NCBI RefSeq assembly: GCF_032999765.1
Contig: NZ_CP136051.1
Location: 1,588,417 to 1,652,416, forward strand
Direction of reading: 5' to 3'
Origin: Imperialibacter roseus
GTDB lineage: Bacteria > Bacteroidota > Bacteroidia > Cytophagales > Cyclobacteriaceae
DNA: 64,000 bases
A program made the position numbers and the translations under genes. This document shows positions 25,475-35,792 of this stretch, in pieces. The notes below the pieces were generated by a model. It was not told the origin of the DNA. It saw only the letters and a list, made by a program, of their open reading frames with translations, and made no database searches. Within the stretch, counting starts at the first letter, position 1, and every line of letters starts with the position of its first letter.

Positions 25475-27943
25475 ATGCTCAAAAACTATCTAATTCTAGC
25501 CTTCCGTCATCTAAAGAGAAAGAAGGGTTTTGCTTTCATCAATATCGCTGGCATGGGAGTGAGCCTGACGGTGGTGCTGGTCATTCTGCAATATGTGGTG
25601 CAGGAAACCAGCTACGATAGCTTTCATGAAAAACTCGACAGAACATATCGTGTTGTTGGTACTATGACCCAGGCCGGCAAAGAGGCGGCAGCGAATCCCG
25701 GCAGCCATGCCCCGCTTTCGGTGGCGGTGGCAGCGCAAGTACCTGAGATTGAGACTTACGTCAGGTTTGACCGAATTGATTATACCAATGTTTCTTTGAC
25801 CAACAAGTCCGAAGCTACTCCCCGTCAGGTATTTCAGGGTAACTTCTATATTGTCGATTCAACTTTTTTCGAGGTGCTAAGCTTCGAGCTGGTAAGTGGC
25901 GACGAGCGCTCTGCTCTTACAAAACCGGAAAACATGGTCATCACCGAGAGCGTGGCAAAAAAGCTTTTTGGAAACCAGGATCCTATGGGCCGGGAGATTG
26001 AAATGGGAAACAATTGGGGTAAATATCCCTTTCTGGTGTCAGGAGTGATGAAAGACCCACCATTTAATAGCCAGATCTCTCCACAAGTACTTATCCCGCT
26101 GACGTTTTATGACAAGATCAATGTGAAGATCAACGACTGGGAGAATAGTTACCTGGGTACCTATGTGTTACTTAATAGCCCACAGTCGATAGACCGTGTT
26201 ACAAGTGCATACAACTCCATTTACCAGGAGCACCGCCCGGAGAGCCAGAAGAATCAGGGCGTTAATTACGAGTATTCCCTTCAGCCAATGGCTGACGTAT
26301 ATCTTCATTCTTCTTTCGAATTTGAATCGGCCAAAACAGGCAACTATACCTATGTGGTGTTTATAAGCATAGTTGGTGCGCTGGTGCTGATCATTTCTTG
26401 GGTCAACTACGTCAACCTTGCCACTGCGCAGTCGGTGGAGCGGGCCAGGGAAGTGGGTATCAGAAAGGTTTTTGGTTCATTAAAAAGACAACTAATCAGT
26501 CAATTCCTTTTTGAGTCGATGTTGATCAATGCTGTCAGTATTGTGCTGGCACTCACGCTGGCCCAAACTATGCTAGGGCGGATTGGTAACTGGACGGGCA
26601 TAGAAATCCACTCCACCCTGATTGCCGAGCCGATGTTTTGGGTTTGGGTAGTGTTGTTTTGGCTAACTGTCTCATTTTTTGCCGGGTTTTATCCAGCCTT
26701 TATATTGTCGGGCTACAGGCCCGCCAGGGTGCTGGGTGGAAGGTTTAGCACCGATAGTCGGGGGGTTTTTCTGCGCAGGTCACTGGTGATTTTTCAATTT
26801 GCTGTATCCGCTCTGCTCATAGCTGGTACTATCACAGTATACAGGCAGATCGGCTATATGCGCAGCCAGGATTTGGGGATTAATATCAACGATGTTGTTG
26901 TGTTAAAGTCACCTCCGTCTGCCTTGAGCAGTGTAGAGTTCAACAAGAAGGTCAACTATTTTAAAACGGAGCTGCTTAGAAATCCGCAGTTTTCGGCGAT
27001 GACGACAGCCAGCACCATGCCGGGGCATAAAATTGGCTGGACGTCAACGAAAGTGAGGAGAAAAGGTGAGGCCGAAGGCGAGGGAGCATCGTTTAGTTTG
27101 ATTGCTTGCGACAAAGATTACCCGGCAGCGCTGTCGATTAACATGATAGCGGGAAGGTTCTTTCAGGGGCATGAGCAACCATGGGTTACCGGAGAAATTG
27201 TGATCAATAAACGGGCAGCAGAAGCGTTGGGATATCAGTCTCCGGAGGAGGCACTGTATCAGCATCTGGCGTGCCCTGTTTTTGGTGACGCCGATCTGAG
27301 GATTATTGGTGTGACTGACGATTACCACCACCAGGCTTTGCAGTCTTCCATTGAGCCGGTGATCTATGTGCTCTCCAACTGGAGCAACTATTATCTGGTA
27401 AAACTGAACCTTGAGGAAACTGTTGATAAAAAAACGGCTGCGCTCGCACCAGTCCTGTCCAGCCTGGAGTCGTCCTGGAAGGAAGCGTTTCCCGAGAGCA
27501 CCTTCGACTACTCGTTTCTGGATGAACAGTTCAACCAACAATACAAGACCGACCAGCAATTCGGTGCATTGTTTACTCTTTTTTCTGCCTTTGCGATCTT
27601 CATCGGTTGCATGGGCTTGTTTGGCCTGGCTTCCTACACGCTTTATCAAAAGACCAAAGAGATTGGCATTCGCAAAGTGTTGGGTGCCAGATACGGCGAC
27701 ATCATGGTGCTGGTGTCAAAGGAATTTCTAGTGCTGGTTCTTATGGGGAATGTGGTGGCCATTCCTGCGGGCTGGTGGCTGGTAAGTAACTGGCTGGAGG
27801 GATATGCCTACAGAATTGAGATTGGCTGGTGGTTCGTTGCCATCCCGGTAGTAAGCCTGCTGGTGCTGACCTTTTTGACTATCCTGTTTCAGGTATTGAA
27901 GGCAGTGAGGCTGAATCCGGTAGAAAGTCTTCGCAATGAGTAG
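25475..27943 (+). CDS. FtsX/MacB-type ABC permease 1 (unit 1, first gene)
   Basis: An 822-residue double-length permease. Topology as read: helix 1 at about 20-42, a large periplasmic MacB-type domain (45-290), helices 2-4 at about 292-315, 343-368 and 385-408, helix 5 at about 435-457, a second periplasmic domain (460-690), and helices 6-8 at about 698-722, 747-770 and 785-810. After helices 2 and 6 come the cytoplasmic coupling motifs AREVGIRKVFGS and TKEIGIRKVLGA, which in MacB/LolCE-type transporters contact the ATPase. Such permeases transmit force to the periplasm rather than forming a classical channel. Substrate unknown; no ATPase gene nearby. Confidence 0.9.
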   Translation: MLKNYLILAFRHLKRKKGFAFINIAGMGVSLTVVLVILQYVVQETSYDSFHEKLDRTYRVVGTMTQAGKEAAANPGSHAPLSVAVAAQVPEIETYVRFDRIDYTNVSLTNKSEATPRQVFQGNFYIVDSTFFEVLSFELVSGDERSALTKPENMVITESVAKKLFGNQDPMGREIEMGNNWGKYPFLVSGVMKDPPFNSQISPQVLIPLTFYDKINVKINDWENSYLGTYVLLNSPQSIDRVTSAYNSIYQEHRPESQKNQGVNYEYSLQPMADVYLHSSFEFESAKTGNYTYVVFISIVGALVLIISWVNYVNLATAQSVERAREVGIRKVFGSLKRQLISQFLFESMLINAVSIVLALTLAQTMLGRIGNWTGIEIHSTLIAEPMFWVWVVLFWLTVSFFAGFYPAFILSGYRPARVLGGRFSTDSRGVFLRRSLVIFQFAVSALLIAGTITVYRQIGYMRSQDLGININDVVVLKSPPSALSSVEFNKKVNYFKTELLRNPQFSAMTTASTMPGHKIGWTSTKVRRKGEAEGEGASFSLIACDKDYPAALSINMIAGRFFQGHEQPWVTGEIVINKRAAEALGYQSPEEALYQHLACPVFGDADLRIIGVTDDYHHQALQSSIEPVIYVLSNWSNYYLVKLNLEETVDKKTAALAPVLSSLESSWKEAFPESTFDYSFLDEQFNQQYKTDQQFGALFTLFSAFAIFIGCMGLFGLASYTLYQKTKEIGIRKVLGARYGDIMVLVSKEFLVLVLMGNVVAIPAGWWLVSNWLEGYAYRIEIGWWFVAIPVVSLLVLTFLTILFQVLKAVRLNPVESLRNE

Positions 27944-27973
27944 CATTTAAGTTAACTGATCAATCGAGCAACT

Positions 27974-30409
27974 ATGTTTTTTAACTACATCAAAATCGCC
28001 TGGAGAAACATCTTGAGAAAGAAGATGTTCGCCTTTATCAATGTGATTGGGCTGGCCGTTGGGATCAGTACCTGCTTTGTCATGCTGCTGATGATCGACT
28101 TTGAAAACGGGTTTGACAGAGCGCATGTTGCTGGAGACAGAATCTACCGTATCTATTCCAGTTTCAGCGGTGCATTTACCGGAACTAACCGGGGCACTGT
28201 CACGGGGGCTGGGCCTTATATCAGGGATAACTTTACCCAGGTAGAGAAAGTGACTCAATTTTTTGATATGGGAGGCAATAAGGTGACCATCGGTAAACCG
28301 GATGCCGAACCAGTGATTTTTAGAGACGGGATCAAAGCAGTTGTCACAGATAGTTCCTTTTTTGATATGTTTTCAGCCTATCAATGGATTGCTGGTGATC
28401 CAAAAACATCACTCAATGGAATTAACCAGGTGGTGCTGACAGAAACCGCCTTCAGGAAGTATTTTGGTAACGAAGTAAGTTTTGCTGATCAACTTGGAAC
28501 AACGATTACCTACCGAGATTCTATTGCGACAACTTTAACAGGTGTTGTGAAGGACATTCCCTTCAGAACCGATTTTAAATTCACTGACTTCATTTCAGTG
28601 GCCACGGCAGAAAAATTCATGGTTCGCCTCAACGACTGGAGGGGTACCAACAGCGGACACCAAACTTTTATTCAATTGAAGCCAGGGACTACACCATCAG
28701 ATATGACTCCCATGTTGGCTGGCCTGCAGGCAAAATACAAGGAGACTCACGCCGAAAACGAGTTTCAAATCGAGTATTTATTGCAGCCATTGAGTGATCT
28801 TCACTTTAATCCGGAGCTGGGGATCTTCAACTCGGCAGGAGATGTAGCCAATAAATCGACATTAAAGATATTCGCTCTGGTGGCCTTGCTTATCCTCAGC
28901 ATTGCAGCGATCAACTACATCAACCTGGAAACTGCTCAGGCCACCCGCAGAGCGAAGGAGATAGGTATAAGGAAGGTGCTGGGAAGCTCGAGGGCCAATC
29001 TGGTGTTGCAGTTTCTCTCAGAGAGTTTGTTGCTTCCGCTGGTGGCTGCGGCTCTGGCGCTGCCTCTCAGCCAGTTTGCGTTACTGTTTTTTGACGATTT
29101 TGTGTCGCCAGACATGTCGCTCAATCTCACTGATCCGGCGACAATTGGCTACCTGGCTGGCTTAGTGCTGGCGGTGGGATTGGCGGCTGGGGTTTATCCT
29201 GCCTTTGTCCTGAGTAAATTTTTACCAGTAAAAGCCCTGAAAAGTCAGATTTACACAGAAAAAGGGAAGAGTATTTCGGTGATACTGCGAAAAACACTGA
29301 CCATCTTTCAATTTACATTCTCTCAGATTTTGATAGCGTGCTGCCTGCTGATGATCTGGCAGATTAACTTTCTGTCAGACAAGGAGTTGGGCTTTAAAAA
29401 GGACGAAATCGTGGTAGTGAGCACCCCATGGAGAGAATCCGAGACGAAAAAAGAACGGCTGCTGAATGAATTGTCTTCACTTCCTGAAATATCCGCCATT
29501 TCTGTACACGACGACCCTCCTTCGAGCGATGGCTGGAGTTCCGATATATTTAAATCCTACAACAAAGAGGGCAATGAACTGATCCACGATGTGCACATGA
29601 AACGTGGACGGGTAGATTATCTGTCTTTTTATGAAATAGAAATGATTGCAGGGCGACTGTACTTACCCAATGACTCACTGAAGGAAGTGGTCATCAATGA
29701 AAAGTTTGCCGGCGACATGGGCTTTCAAACTCCACAAGATGCTGTTAATCGGCAGGTCAGTCGGGGCGACAAAAAGTACACCATTGTGGGTGTTGTTAAA
29801 AACTTTCACAACCGGTCGCTGCATAGCGAGATTGACCCGATGGTGATCGTTTACAAAGAAGACGGTGGTGACATAGCACTAAAGTTGGATGCCGGTGGCC
29901 TGGCGGAAGCGGATGCTGTAGTCGATAAAATAAAAGCTGTGTGGGAAGGTGTGTATCCCGATCACCCCATTCGGTACCAGTTCCTCGACGAGCTGGTGAA
30001 TAATTTCTATGAATCAGAAAGGCGTACGGTGAAGCTCGCTTCTACGGCCACCATCATCGCCATCATTATTTCTTGCCTTGGTTTATTTGGTCTGGTTTCT
30101 TTTAGCACCATTCAGCGCACCAAGGAGATAGGGATCAGGAAAGTGCTGGGAGCCTCAGTTGGAAGTATTGTGAAACTGATGTCCAGAGACTTTCTCACCC
30201 TGGTGGTGATCGCTTCGTTGGTGGCGGCTCCTGTTGCCTATTGGTTGGGAATGAAATGGCTGGAAGATTTTGCTTATAGTATTGAACCTGGCGTGCTTTT
30301 GTTCTTGCTAACAGGAGTTGTAGCACTGCTAATTGCCTTTGCCACTGTTGCTCAGCAGGCTTTCAAAGCTGCCACTGAAAACCCGGTGAATGCCTTGAGG
30401 AATGAGTGA
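27974..30409 (+). CDS. FtsX/MacB-type ABC permease 2 (unit 1)
   Basis: An 811-residue paralogue starting MFFNYIKIAWRNILRKKMF, 30 bases after permease 1. Coupling motifs RRAKEIGIRKVLGSS and RTKEIGIRKVLGAS are both well kept. The first periplasmic domain includes the family marker VVLTETAFRKYFGN, and the second VVINEKFAGDMGF. The extreme C-terminus ENPVNALRNE is shared in form by all members. Its periplasmic domains are strongly diverged from those of its neighbours, so a different ligand or partner is plausible. Confidence 0.9.
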   Translation: MFFNYIKIAWRNILRKKMFAFINVIGLAVGISTCFVMLLMIDFENGFDRAHVAGDRIYRIYSSFSGAFTGTNRGTVTGAGPYIRDNFTQVEKVTQFFDMGGNKVTIGKPDAEPVIFRDGIKAVVTDSSFFDMFSAYQWIAGDPKTSLNGINQVVLTETAFRKYFGNEVSFADQLGTTITYRDSIATTLTGVVKDIPFRTDFKFTDFISVATAEKFMVRLNDWRGTNSGHQTFIQLKPGTTPSDMTPMLAGLQAKYKETHAENEFQIEYLLQPLSDLHFNPELGIFNSAGDVANKSTLKIFALVALLILSIAAINYINLETAQATRRAKEIGIRKVLGSSRANLVLQFLSESLLLPLVAAALALPLSQFALLFFDDFVSPDMSLNLTDPATIGYLAGLVLAVGLAAGVYPAFVLSKFLPVKALKSQIYTEKGKSISVILRKTLTIFQFTFSQILIACCLLMIWQINFLSDKELGFKKDEIVVVSTPWRESETKKERLLNELSSLPEISAISVHDDPPSSDGWSSDIFKSYNKEGNELIHDVHMKRGRVDYLSFYEIEMIAGRLYLPNDSLKEVVINEKFAGDMGFQTPQDAVNRQVSRGDKKYTIVGVVKNFHNRSLHSEIDPMVIVYKEDGGDIALKLDAGGLAEADAVVDKIKAVWEGVYPDHPIRYQFLDELVNNFYESERRTVKLASTATIIAIIISCLGLFGLVSFSTIQRTKEIGIRKVLGASVGSIVKLMSRDFLTLVVIASLVAAPVAYWLGMKWLEDFAYSIEPGVLLFLLTGVVALLIAFATVAQQAFKAATENPVNALRNE

Positions 30410-30433
30410 TACTTAATATACAATTGAGGAACT

Positions 30434-32854
30434 ATGCTGTTTAACTATCTGACCATCGCTTTTCGGAACCTGTGGAGGAATAAACTGTATTCTTTCATTA
30501 ATGTACTGGGGCTTGCCGTTGGTTTGGCATCGGCCATCATCGTGCTGGTATACTCCATTGACGAGCTCAGCTACGACCAGTATCATGAAAAGAAAGACCG
30601 CATTTTCAGGCTTTCGTACCAGGAACAGCGTCAGGATGACTTGCTAAGGGATGCAAGGGTTCCTTTTCCATACAAAAATATCCTCATTAGCCAGCTTCCT
30701 GAGGTAGAAAAAGCTGCTCGTATGATGAACCATGTGGCTATTGGCGGGCCAGACGAAATGGAGGTTGGCTCAGAAACCTACACAGAAACTAACCTTTTCA
30801 TTACGGACCCGGAGCTCTTCTTGATACTGGATTTTGACTGGATAGCGGGTGATGCGGGTAGTGCATTCAGAGAGTTGAATAGCGTGGTGCTTACTAAATC
30901 AATCGCCGTTAAATATTTTGGCACCACCGGGTGCCTGGGCGAAACCATCGTTTACAACAAGGGGCCACATCTTGCGGTCACAGGTGTCGTCGACGATCTG
31001 CCCCGCAACACCCACATGACGGCGGAGATTTTTGTACCCATGGCGCTCCTGCATGCCCGCTGGACTGAGAACTATCAGTACGATGTCGACCAGGACTGGA
31101 AATGGCTTGGGAGCTACACTTATATTTTACTCAAAGACAATGCTCAAATCGCTACTGTTGATGCCAAAATGCCCGGGCTCGTAGGACAGTATTTTCAGGA
31201 GGTTGACCCAGCTACATTTACTCCCGTATTTCTTCCGCTAACCGATATCCATCTGCGGTCAGAGTTCAGGTCGGAGATGAAGCCTGGCAGCAGCATGACC
31301 CAGCTGTACCTTTTCATGATCATTGCCGGGGTTATTTTGCTGGTGGCGGTGATTAACTTCATGAACCTCGCCACGGCCCGCTCAGCTAAACGAGCCAAAG
31401 AGGCGGGCATTCGAAAGGTGATGGGTGCTTATCGCAGGCAGGTGGTTACACAGTTCTTAAGCGAAGCAGTGGTGATTGCCGGACTGGGTTTGATTCATGC
31501 GCTGGTGCTGGTGAACCTCGCCTTACCGGTTTTTAACACCTTCACGGATCGCAGCTACCAGTTCTCAGATTTCATAAGCAATCCACTTGTGATGGGTGCA
31601 GCCCTGGCCATCACCGTTTTGACAGGTATTGCCTCCGGTATTTATCCCGCCTTTTATATTTCTGCTTTCAGTCCTGTTCAGGCTATGAAAAAGGACTTCA
31701 ATCCGGGGAAAACCCATCTGCTTCGCTCAGCATTGGTCACCCTTCAGTTCGCTGTTTCAACGGTATTCATCGTGGGCGTACTGGTGGTCAACACTCAACT
31801 CAATTATCTAAGGGGCAAGGAATTGGGCTTTGCAAAGGAGCGTACCATTCTCATTAACAATCGTTCGCTCAGTCTGTCGCAATACCAGTTGTTTCGCCAG
31901 ACGCTGGCTTCTAAGCCAGAGGTGAGTGATGTGTACATGGGCACGATGCCTGGCATGGGTGTTTGGGGCAATACGGTCGTTCCGGAAGGCTTCGATGAAA
32001 ATGAGGGTGTGAGTGTCTCCATGATGTATGGTACGGCCAATTTTGCCGATTTCTTTGGCGTGGGTATCGGGCAGGGAAGAGGGTTTCTCGACGAAGTCGA
32101 CCAGGATGAGGATGTTACCCGGCAGTCGTTTTTGATAAACAAAACACTGGCAAAAAAGCTTGGCTGGGAGAATGATGCTGTGGGCAGGGAAATTCACTGG
32201 CTGGGAGGCTCCGACAACAAAACATTGCAAAAAGGGCAGGTCGTTGGCGTGATAGATGACTTCCACTACAATTCGCTTCACCGTCCGATAGGCTCCCTGC
32301 TTGTGGTAATGGCTAATTGGGGTGGTATTGCTGTTAAGCTTTCCGGCGATAGTTATGGTTCAGGCCTGTCGGAAGTGCAGACTGCGTGGAATGAGATGTT
32401 TCCTGACAAGCCGTTTCAGTACTCCTACCTCGATCAGGACATTGCCGAGCAATACCTGAAAGAAGAGCAACTCGGAAAGCTTATCTCGTGGTTTACATTG
32501 CTGGCAGTGTTTGTCTGCTGCATGGGGTTGTACGGGCTGGTGGCGTTTGTGGTAGAGCAGCGCCGCAAGGAGTTTGCGATAAGGAAAACGCTGGGAGCCA
32601 CCATCAGGCATATTGTTATGCTTATCTCCTCTCAAATGCTGAAAACAGTGCTGATCGCTTCGGTGGTAGCGATTCCGGTAGCTGTGTATTTGCTGAGCAA
32701 TTGGCTTGATACTTTTCCCTATCGAATCCAGCTCAGTCCACTGTTTTTTGTACTGGCAGCGTTGATTTCGGTGATAGTGATGCTGGCCACTATGGCGTCA
32801 AATGCTTACAGAGCGGCCACCATGAATCCGGTCGATTCCCTTAGATCAGAATAG
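30434..32854 (+). CDS. FtsX/MacB-type ABC permease 3 (unit 1)
   Basis: An 806-residue paralogue, 24 bases after permease 2. The first coupling motif is RAKEAGIRKVMGA; the second has drifted to RRKEFAIRKTLGAT. The second periplasmic domain contains an acidic loop DEVDQDEDVTRQS. The start MLFNYLTIAFRNLWRNKLY fits the conserved N-terminal amphipathic helix of the group. Confidence 0.9.
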   Translation: MLFNYLTIAFRNLWRNKLYSFINVLGLAVGLASAIIVLVYSIDELSYDQYHEKKDRIFRLSYQEQRQDDLLRDARVPFPYKNILISQLPEVEKAARMMNHVAIGGPDEMEVGSETYTETNLFITDPELFLILDFDWIAGDAGSAFRELNSVVLTKSIAVKYFGTTGCLGETIVYNKGPHLAVTGVVDDLPRNTHMTAEIFVPMALLHARWTENYQYDVDQDWKWLGSYTYILLKDNAQIATVDAKMPGLVGQYFQEVDPATFTPVFLPLTDIHLRSEFRSEMKPGSSMTQLYLFMIIAGVILLVAVINFMNLATARSAKRAKEAGIRKVMGAYRRQVVTQFLSEAVVIAGLGLIHALVLVNLALPVFNTFTDRSYQFSDFISNPLVMGAALAITVLTGIASGIYPAFYISAFSPVQAMKKDFNPGKTHLLRSALVTLQFAVSTVFIVGVLVVNTQLNYLRGKELGFAKERTILINNRSLSLSQYQLFRQTLASKPEVSDVYMGTMPGMGVWGNTVVPEGFDENEGVSVSMMYGTANFADFFGVGIGQGRGFLDEVDQDEDVTRQSFLINKTLAKKLGWENDAVGREIHWLGGSDNKTLQKGQVVGVIDDFHYNSLHRPIGSLLVVMANWGGIAVKLSGDSYGSGLSEVQTAWNEMFPDKPFQYSYLDQDIAEQYLKEEQLGKLISWFTLLAVFVCCMGLYGLVAFVVEQRRKEFAIRKTLGATIRHIVMLISSQMLKTVLIASVVAIPVAVYLLSNWLDTFPYRIQLSPLFFVLAALISVIVMLATMASNAYRAATMNPVDSLRSE

Positions 32855-32870
32855 GAATAAAAAAATACCA

Positions 32871-35306
32871 ATGCTAAGAAACTACTTCATCATCGCCCTT
32901 CGCCACCTGAGCAGAAACAAGGTTTTCTCGCTTATCAATCTGGTGGGCCTTTCTATTGGCCTGGCGACCTTTCTCGTTATTTTCATTTTCGTTTCCTTCC
33001 ATAAAGGATTCGACCAGTATCATGCCGATGCCGACAGGATTGTACGGCTGGGCATGAAAGTGAAGCTGGGTGGAGAGCTTATTACCATGCCATCGGTGGG
33101 GGCGCCAGCTGCCACTGTTTTTGAACAGGAAATCCCTGAAGTGGAGGAAGCAACAAGGATTTATGGGCGGCCTTATTTCAAATTTGATATCACCCTCGGT
33201 GACAAGAACTTCCCGGGAGAGCAGGGGATGTATGCCGATCCTGATTTTTTCAGTTTCTTTTCTATCCCGGTCATCGCAGGTGATCCTGCGACAATCCTCT
33301 CGTCCCAAAAGTCCGTCGTACTTACACAGAGCATGGTGCAGAAGTACTTTGGCACAAATGCCACTCCTGCGTCGGTAGTTGGCAAGATGCTGGAGGTGAA
33401 AGAAAAAGGCACCGTGCAGGTCACAGGCGTATGTGCCGACGTGCCGGCGCAAACCCATTTCGATTTCGATATTTTGCTATCAATGGACATGAACCCATTG
33501 AGTGAAAGCCACTACTGGATGGCCGACGGATTCTACACCTTTGTAAAGCTGGCCAAAGGAGGTTCGGTGGAGAGCCTCTATGACAAATTCCCCACATTTA
33601 CCGACAAATACATTGGCCCGGAAGTACAGGAATTCCTGGGAGTGAGCTTCTCGGAGTTTTTGGCCTCCGGAGGTAGTTTTGAGTTCAATACCATGCCGTT
33701 GGAGGACATTCATCTCTGGTCGCATGCTGAAAATGAGTTGGGCACTAATGTCAACGGCACTTATATCAATGTGTTTCTTGGCATTGGACTGCTCATCCTG
33801 TTGCTGGCTGTGATCAATTTCATCAACCTGTCGGCGGCGTCCAATATACAACGCCTCAAAGAAGTAGGAGTGAGGAAGGTAATGGGAGCCCGGCGAGCTG
33901 CCCTGGTCATGCAGTTCATGACTGAAGCTGTGCTCATTACTTCGGTGGCTTTCGGCCTGGGCTTCACGTTGCAACAGGTGGCCACACCGTTGATCAGTCA
34001 ATATTTCGGTGTGAGTATGGGGCAGGAAGGCACGAGTCTGGTGTGGTACATTGCTGTTGCCTGCAGTGGTAGTCTCCTGATAGGGATGGCGGCTGGCCTG
34101 TATCCGGCGCTGCTGCTTTCAACCACAAAAACAATCAGTGCCCTCAAAGGCCAAACATCAGCGACCAGTTCAAAAGGCCGGATGAGAAATGTGCTGATGG
34201 TGTTGCAGTTCAGCATTACCATCGGTTTACTCTCGTCGGTGCTGGTGATATTGGCACAGGTACATTACCTGCAAACCAAACCTCTTGGTTACGAAAAGGA
34301 CCAGATCATGCTGATTGAAGATGTTGATCTCCTGGGGGAAGGCCGAAATTCGCTGCGCCAGGAATTGGAAAAGCTTCCGGGGGTGGAGGCAGTCTCGATT
34401 ACCGGCTACGTGCCCTCCGGCCCGAGGGAATTTGAACGAAACGCCATGCAGGACCTGACCCTCGAAAACCCTGAAACGCACCGGGTAACGCACGTAGGCG
34501 TCGACGAGCATTTCCTTAGCGTGATGAACATGAAATTGCTGTCGGGTCGCAATTTTTCCAGGGAGTATGGAGACGAGGCTTCCAATGTTATCATCAATGC
34601 ATCCATGAGCCGTAGCTTTGGCTGGGACGTGGCGTCAGGGGAAGCGCTTGGGAAGACAGTGACGGAAGTGGACCACAATGAGAACTTTACGGTAATAGGC
34701 ATTGTCGACGACTTCCACATTTTCAATATGAATGAAGCCATCAGCCCATTCTTTTTCAGGTATTCCTCCAACGGTTTTATGGCGGCCGTTCGGTTCGATA
34801 GCGACAAGTTAGCCCTGCTCAATGATGAGCTACCTAAGCTTTGGAGTGAGTTCTCCCAGGAGCCCATGGGCCAATCCTACCTCAATGAGTATTTTGTCAG
34901 GAACTTTGAAGAGGAGAAAAAAATAAGCAGCCTCTTCGAAGTATTCACGGTACTGGCCATTGTCTTGTCCGGCATGGGGCTTTTTGCCATTACGGCATTT
35001 GTCACCCACCAGCGCACCAAAGAAATCGGCATCAGAAAAGTGCTGGGGGCCGAAGGAATTCGCTTGTTTGTGATGCTGTCGAAAGGGGTGGTGGCTATGC
35101 TGCTCATCGCAGCCTGCTTGTGCATTCCTACCGTGTATTATGGCATGGAGCAATGGCTGCAAAGCTATCCTTACCGGATCAGCGTGCCTGCCTGGGCTTT
35201 CGGATTACCGGTACTGGGCATTGTTGCATTCGCCCTGCTGGTGAGCGGCTGGCATATCCTCAAAGTGATCAGGATCAACCCGGTGGAGTCGCTGAGGGAT
35301 GAGTAG
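32871..35306 (+). CDS. FtsX/MacB-type ABC permease 4 (unit 1, last gene)
   Basis: An 811-residue paralogue only 16 bases after permease 3, with coupling motifs RLKEVGVRKVMGAR and RTKEIGIRKVLGAE. It ends INPVESLRDE at the point where the permease array is interrupted by repeats and the accessory islet; the next permease lies 7 kb downstream. No clear terminator was seen after the stop codon, although the hairpin repeats from 35333 may serve as one. Confidence 0.9.
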   Translation: MLRNYFIIALRHLSRNKVFSLINLVGLSIGLATFLVIFIFVSFHKGFDQYHADADRIVRLGMKVKLGGELITMPSVGAPAATVFEQEIPEVEEATRIYGRPYFKFDITLGDKNFPGEQGMYADPDFFSFFSIPVIAGDPATILSSQKSVVLTQSMVQKYFGTNATPASVVGKMLEVKEKGTVQVTGVCADVPAQTHFDFDILLSMDMNPLSESHYWMADGFYTFVKLAKGGSVESLYDKFPTFTDKYIGPEVQEFLGVSFSEFLASGGSFEFNTMPLEDIHLWSHAENELGTNVNGTYINVFLGIGLLILLLAVINFINLSAASNIQRLKEVGVRKVMGARRAALVMQFMTEAVLITSVAFGLGFTLQQVATPLISQYFGVSMGQEGTSLVWYIAVACSGSLLIGMAAGLYPALLLSTTKTISALKGQTSATSSKGRMRNVLMVLQFSITIGLLSSVLVILAQVHYLQTKPLGYEKDQIMLIEDVDLLGEGRNSLRQELEKLPGVEAVSITGYVPSGPREFERNAMQDLTLENPETHRVTHVGVDEHFLSVMNMKLLSGRNFSREYGDEASNVIINASMSRSFGWDVASGEALGKTVTEVDHNENFTVIGIVDDFHIFNMNEAISPFFFRYSSNGFMAAVRFDSDKLALLNDELPKLWSEFSQEPMGQSYLNEYFVRNFEEEKKISSLFEVFTVLAIVLSGMGLFAITAFVTHQRTKEIGIRKVLGAEGIRLFVMLSKGVVAMLLIAACLCIPTVYYGMEQWLQSYPYRISVPAWAFGLPVLGIVAFALLVSGWHILKVIRINPVESLRDE

Positions 35307-35332
35307 CTGCGGCACTGCTCCATTGTCCCGTT

Positions 35333-35562
35333 GGGGTATCTCGCAGAGGATCCTCTCTCCTCCTCCCATTGGGGTCTCTCGCAGAGGACCCTGATGGGGT
35401 AGGCACGACACAACGTTGAACCAAGCCCCGCTGTTCTTCCTATTTCGCTCTCTCGTCTATTTTTCCAATGCGGTCTCTCGCAGAGAACCCTGATGGGGCA
35501 AGCGGACACTAAATACCACACAACGTTGAACCCCTGCCGCCCTTCCTATTTCAATTTCCCTC
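35333..35562. repeat. Tandem composite repeats with TCTCGCAGAG hairpins
   Basis: Hairpin A at 35333-35354, B at 35365-35399 and C at 35465-35498 share the core TCTCGCAGAG. B and C have outer arms that begin CC-AT and end ATGGGG. Both B and C are followed by ACACAACGTTGAACC and then CTTCCTATTTC, so a composite unit of roughly 90-100 bp is present twice in the same direction. A partial copy without the hairpin lies at about 36612-36660. Confidence 0.7.
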
Positions 35563-35772
35563 AGTTGCCATATTCAACGATTTGACTCGCTCTGGTCAAA
35601 AGATATCTTCACTTCGTAGCGATATAGCTCCACAACTGAACGACATTGGATTCAGCGTATATACACAACCCCCAGAGATTAAATGGTATATACGTCATTC
35701 ACATAAAGATGACACGAATCGACTGCCACAGATGGCGGGTTGTGTCCAAACTTTGAAATAGCTACTTTTGTT

Positions 35773-35784
35773 GTCTAACTAGAC
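35773..35784. promoter_or_regulatory. 12-bp palindrome before DUF4160 gene
   Basis: GTCTAACTAGAC nearly mirrors itself (GTCTA...TAGAC with a two-base centre AC... making 5-bp arms). It lies 8 bases before the likely TTG start and could be the autoregulatory operator for the XRE protein encoded by the second gene. Confidence 0.35.
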
Positions 35785-35792
35785 AATATCCT

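Larger units (their letters stand above)
35307..35792. other. Repeat-bearing junction between permease unit 1 and accessory islet
   Basis: No gene is supported in these 486 bases. The first half carries three hairpins of the TCTCGCAGAG family and two copies of a longer composite repeat; the second half (35563-35792) is unique, with AT-rich sequence and a short pair GTCTAACTAGAC (35773-35784) just upstream of the DUF4160 gene that is a perfect 12-bp palindrome and could be its operator. Confidence 0.55.

Noticed and set aside
34406-34867. Leftward 153-codon open frame inside permease 4
   Set aside because: Antisense shadow of a well-supported permease; similar shadows occur in most of the long genes.
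35171-35521. Leftward 116-codon open frame over the end of permease 4 and the repeats
   Set aside because: It is made of the repeat units read in frame and of the reverse strand of a permease gene; no protein character and no homologue recognised.
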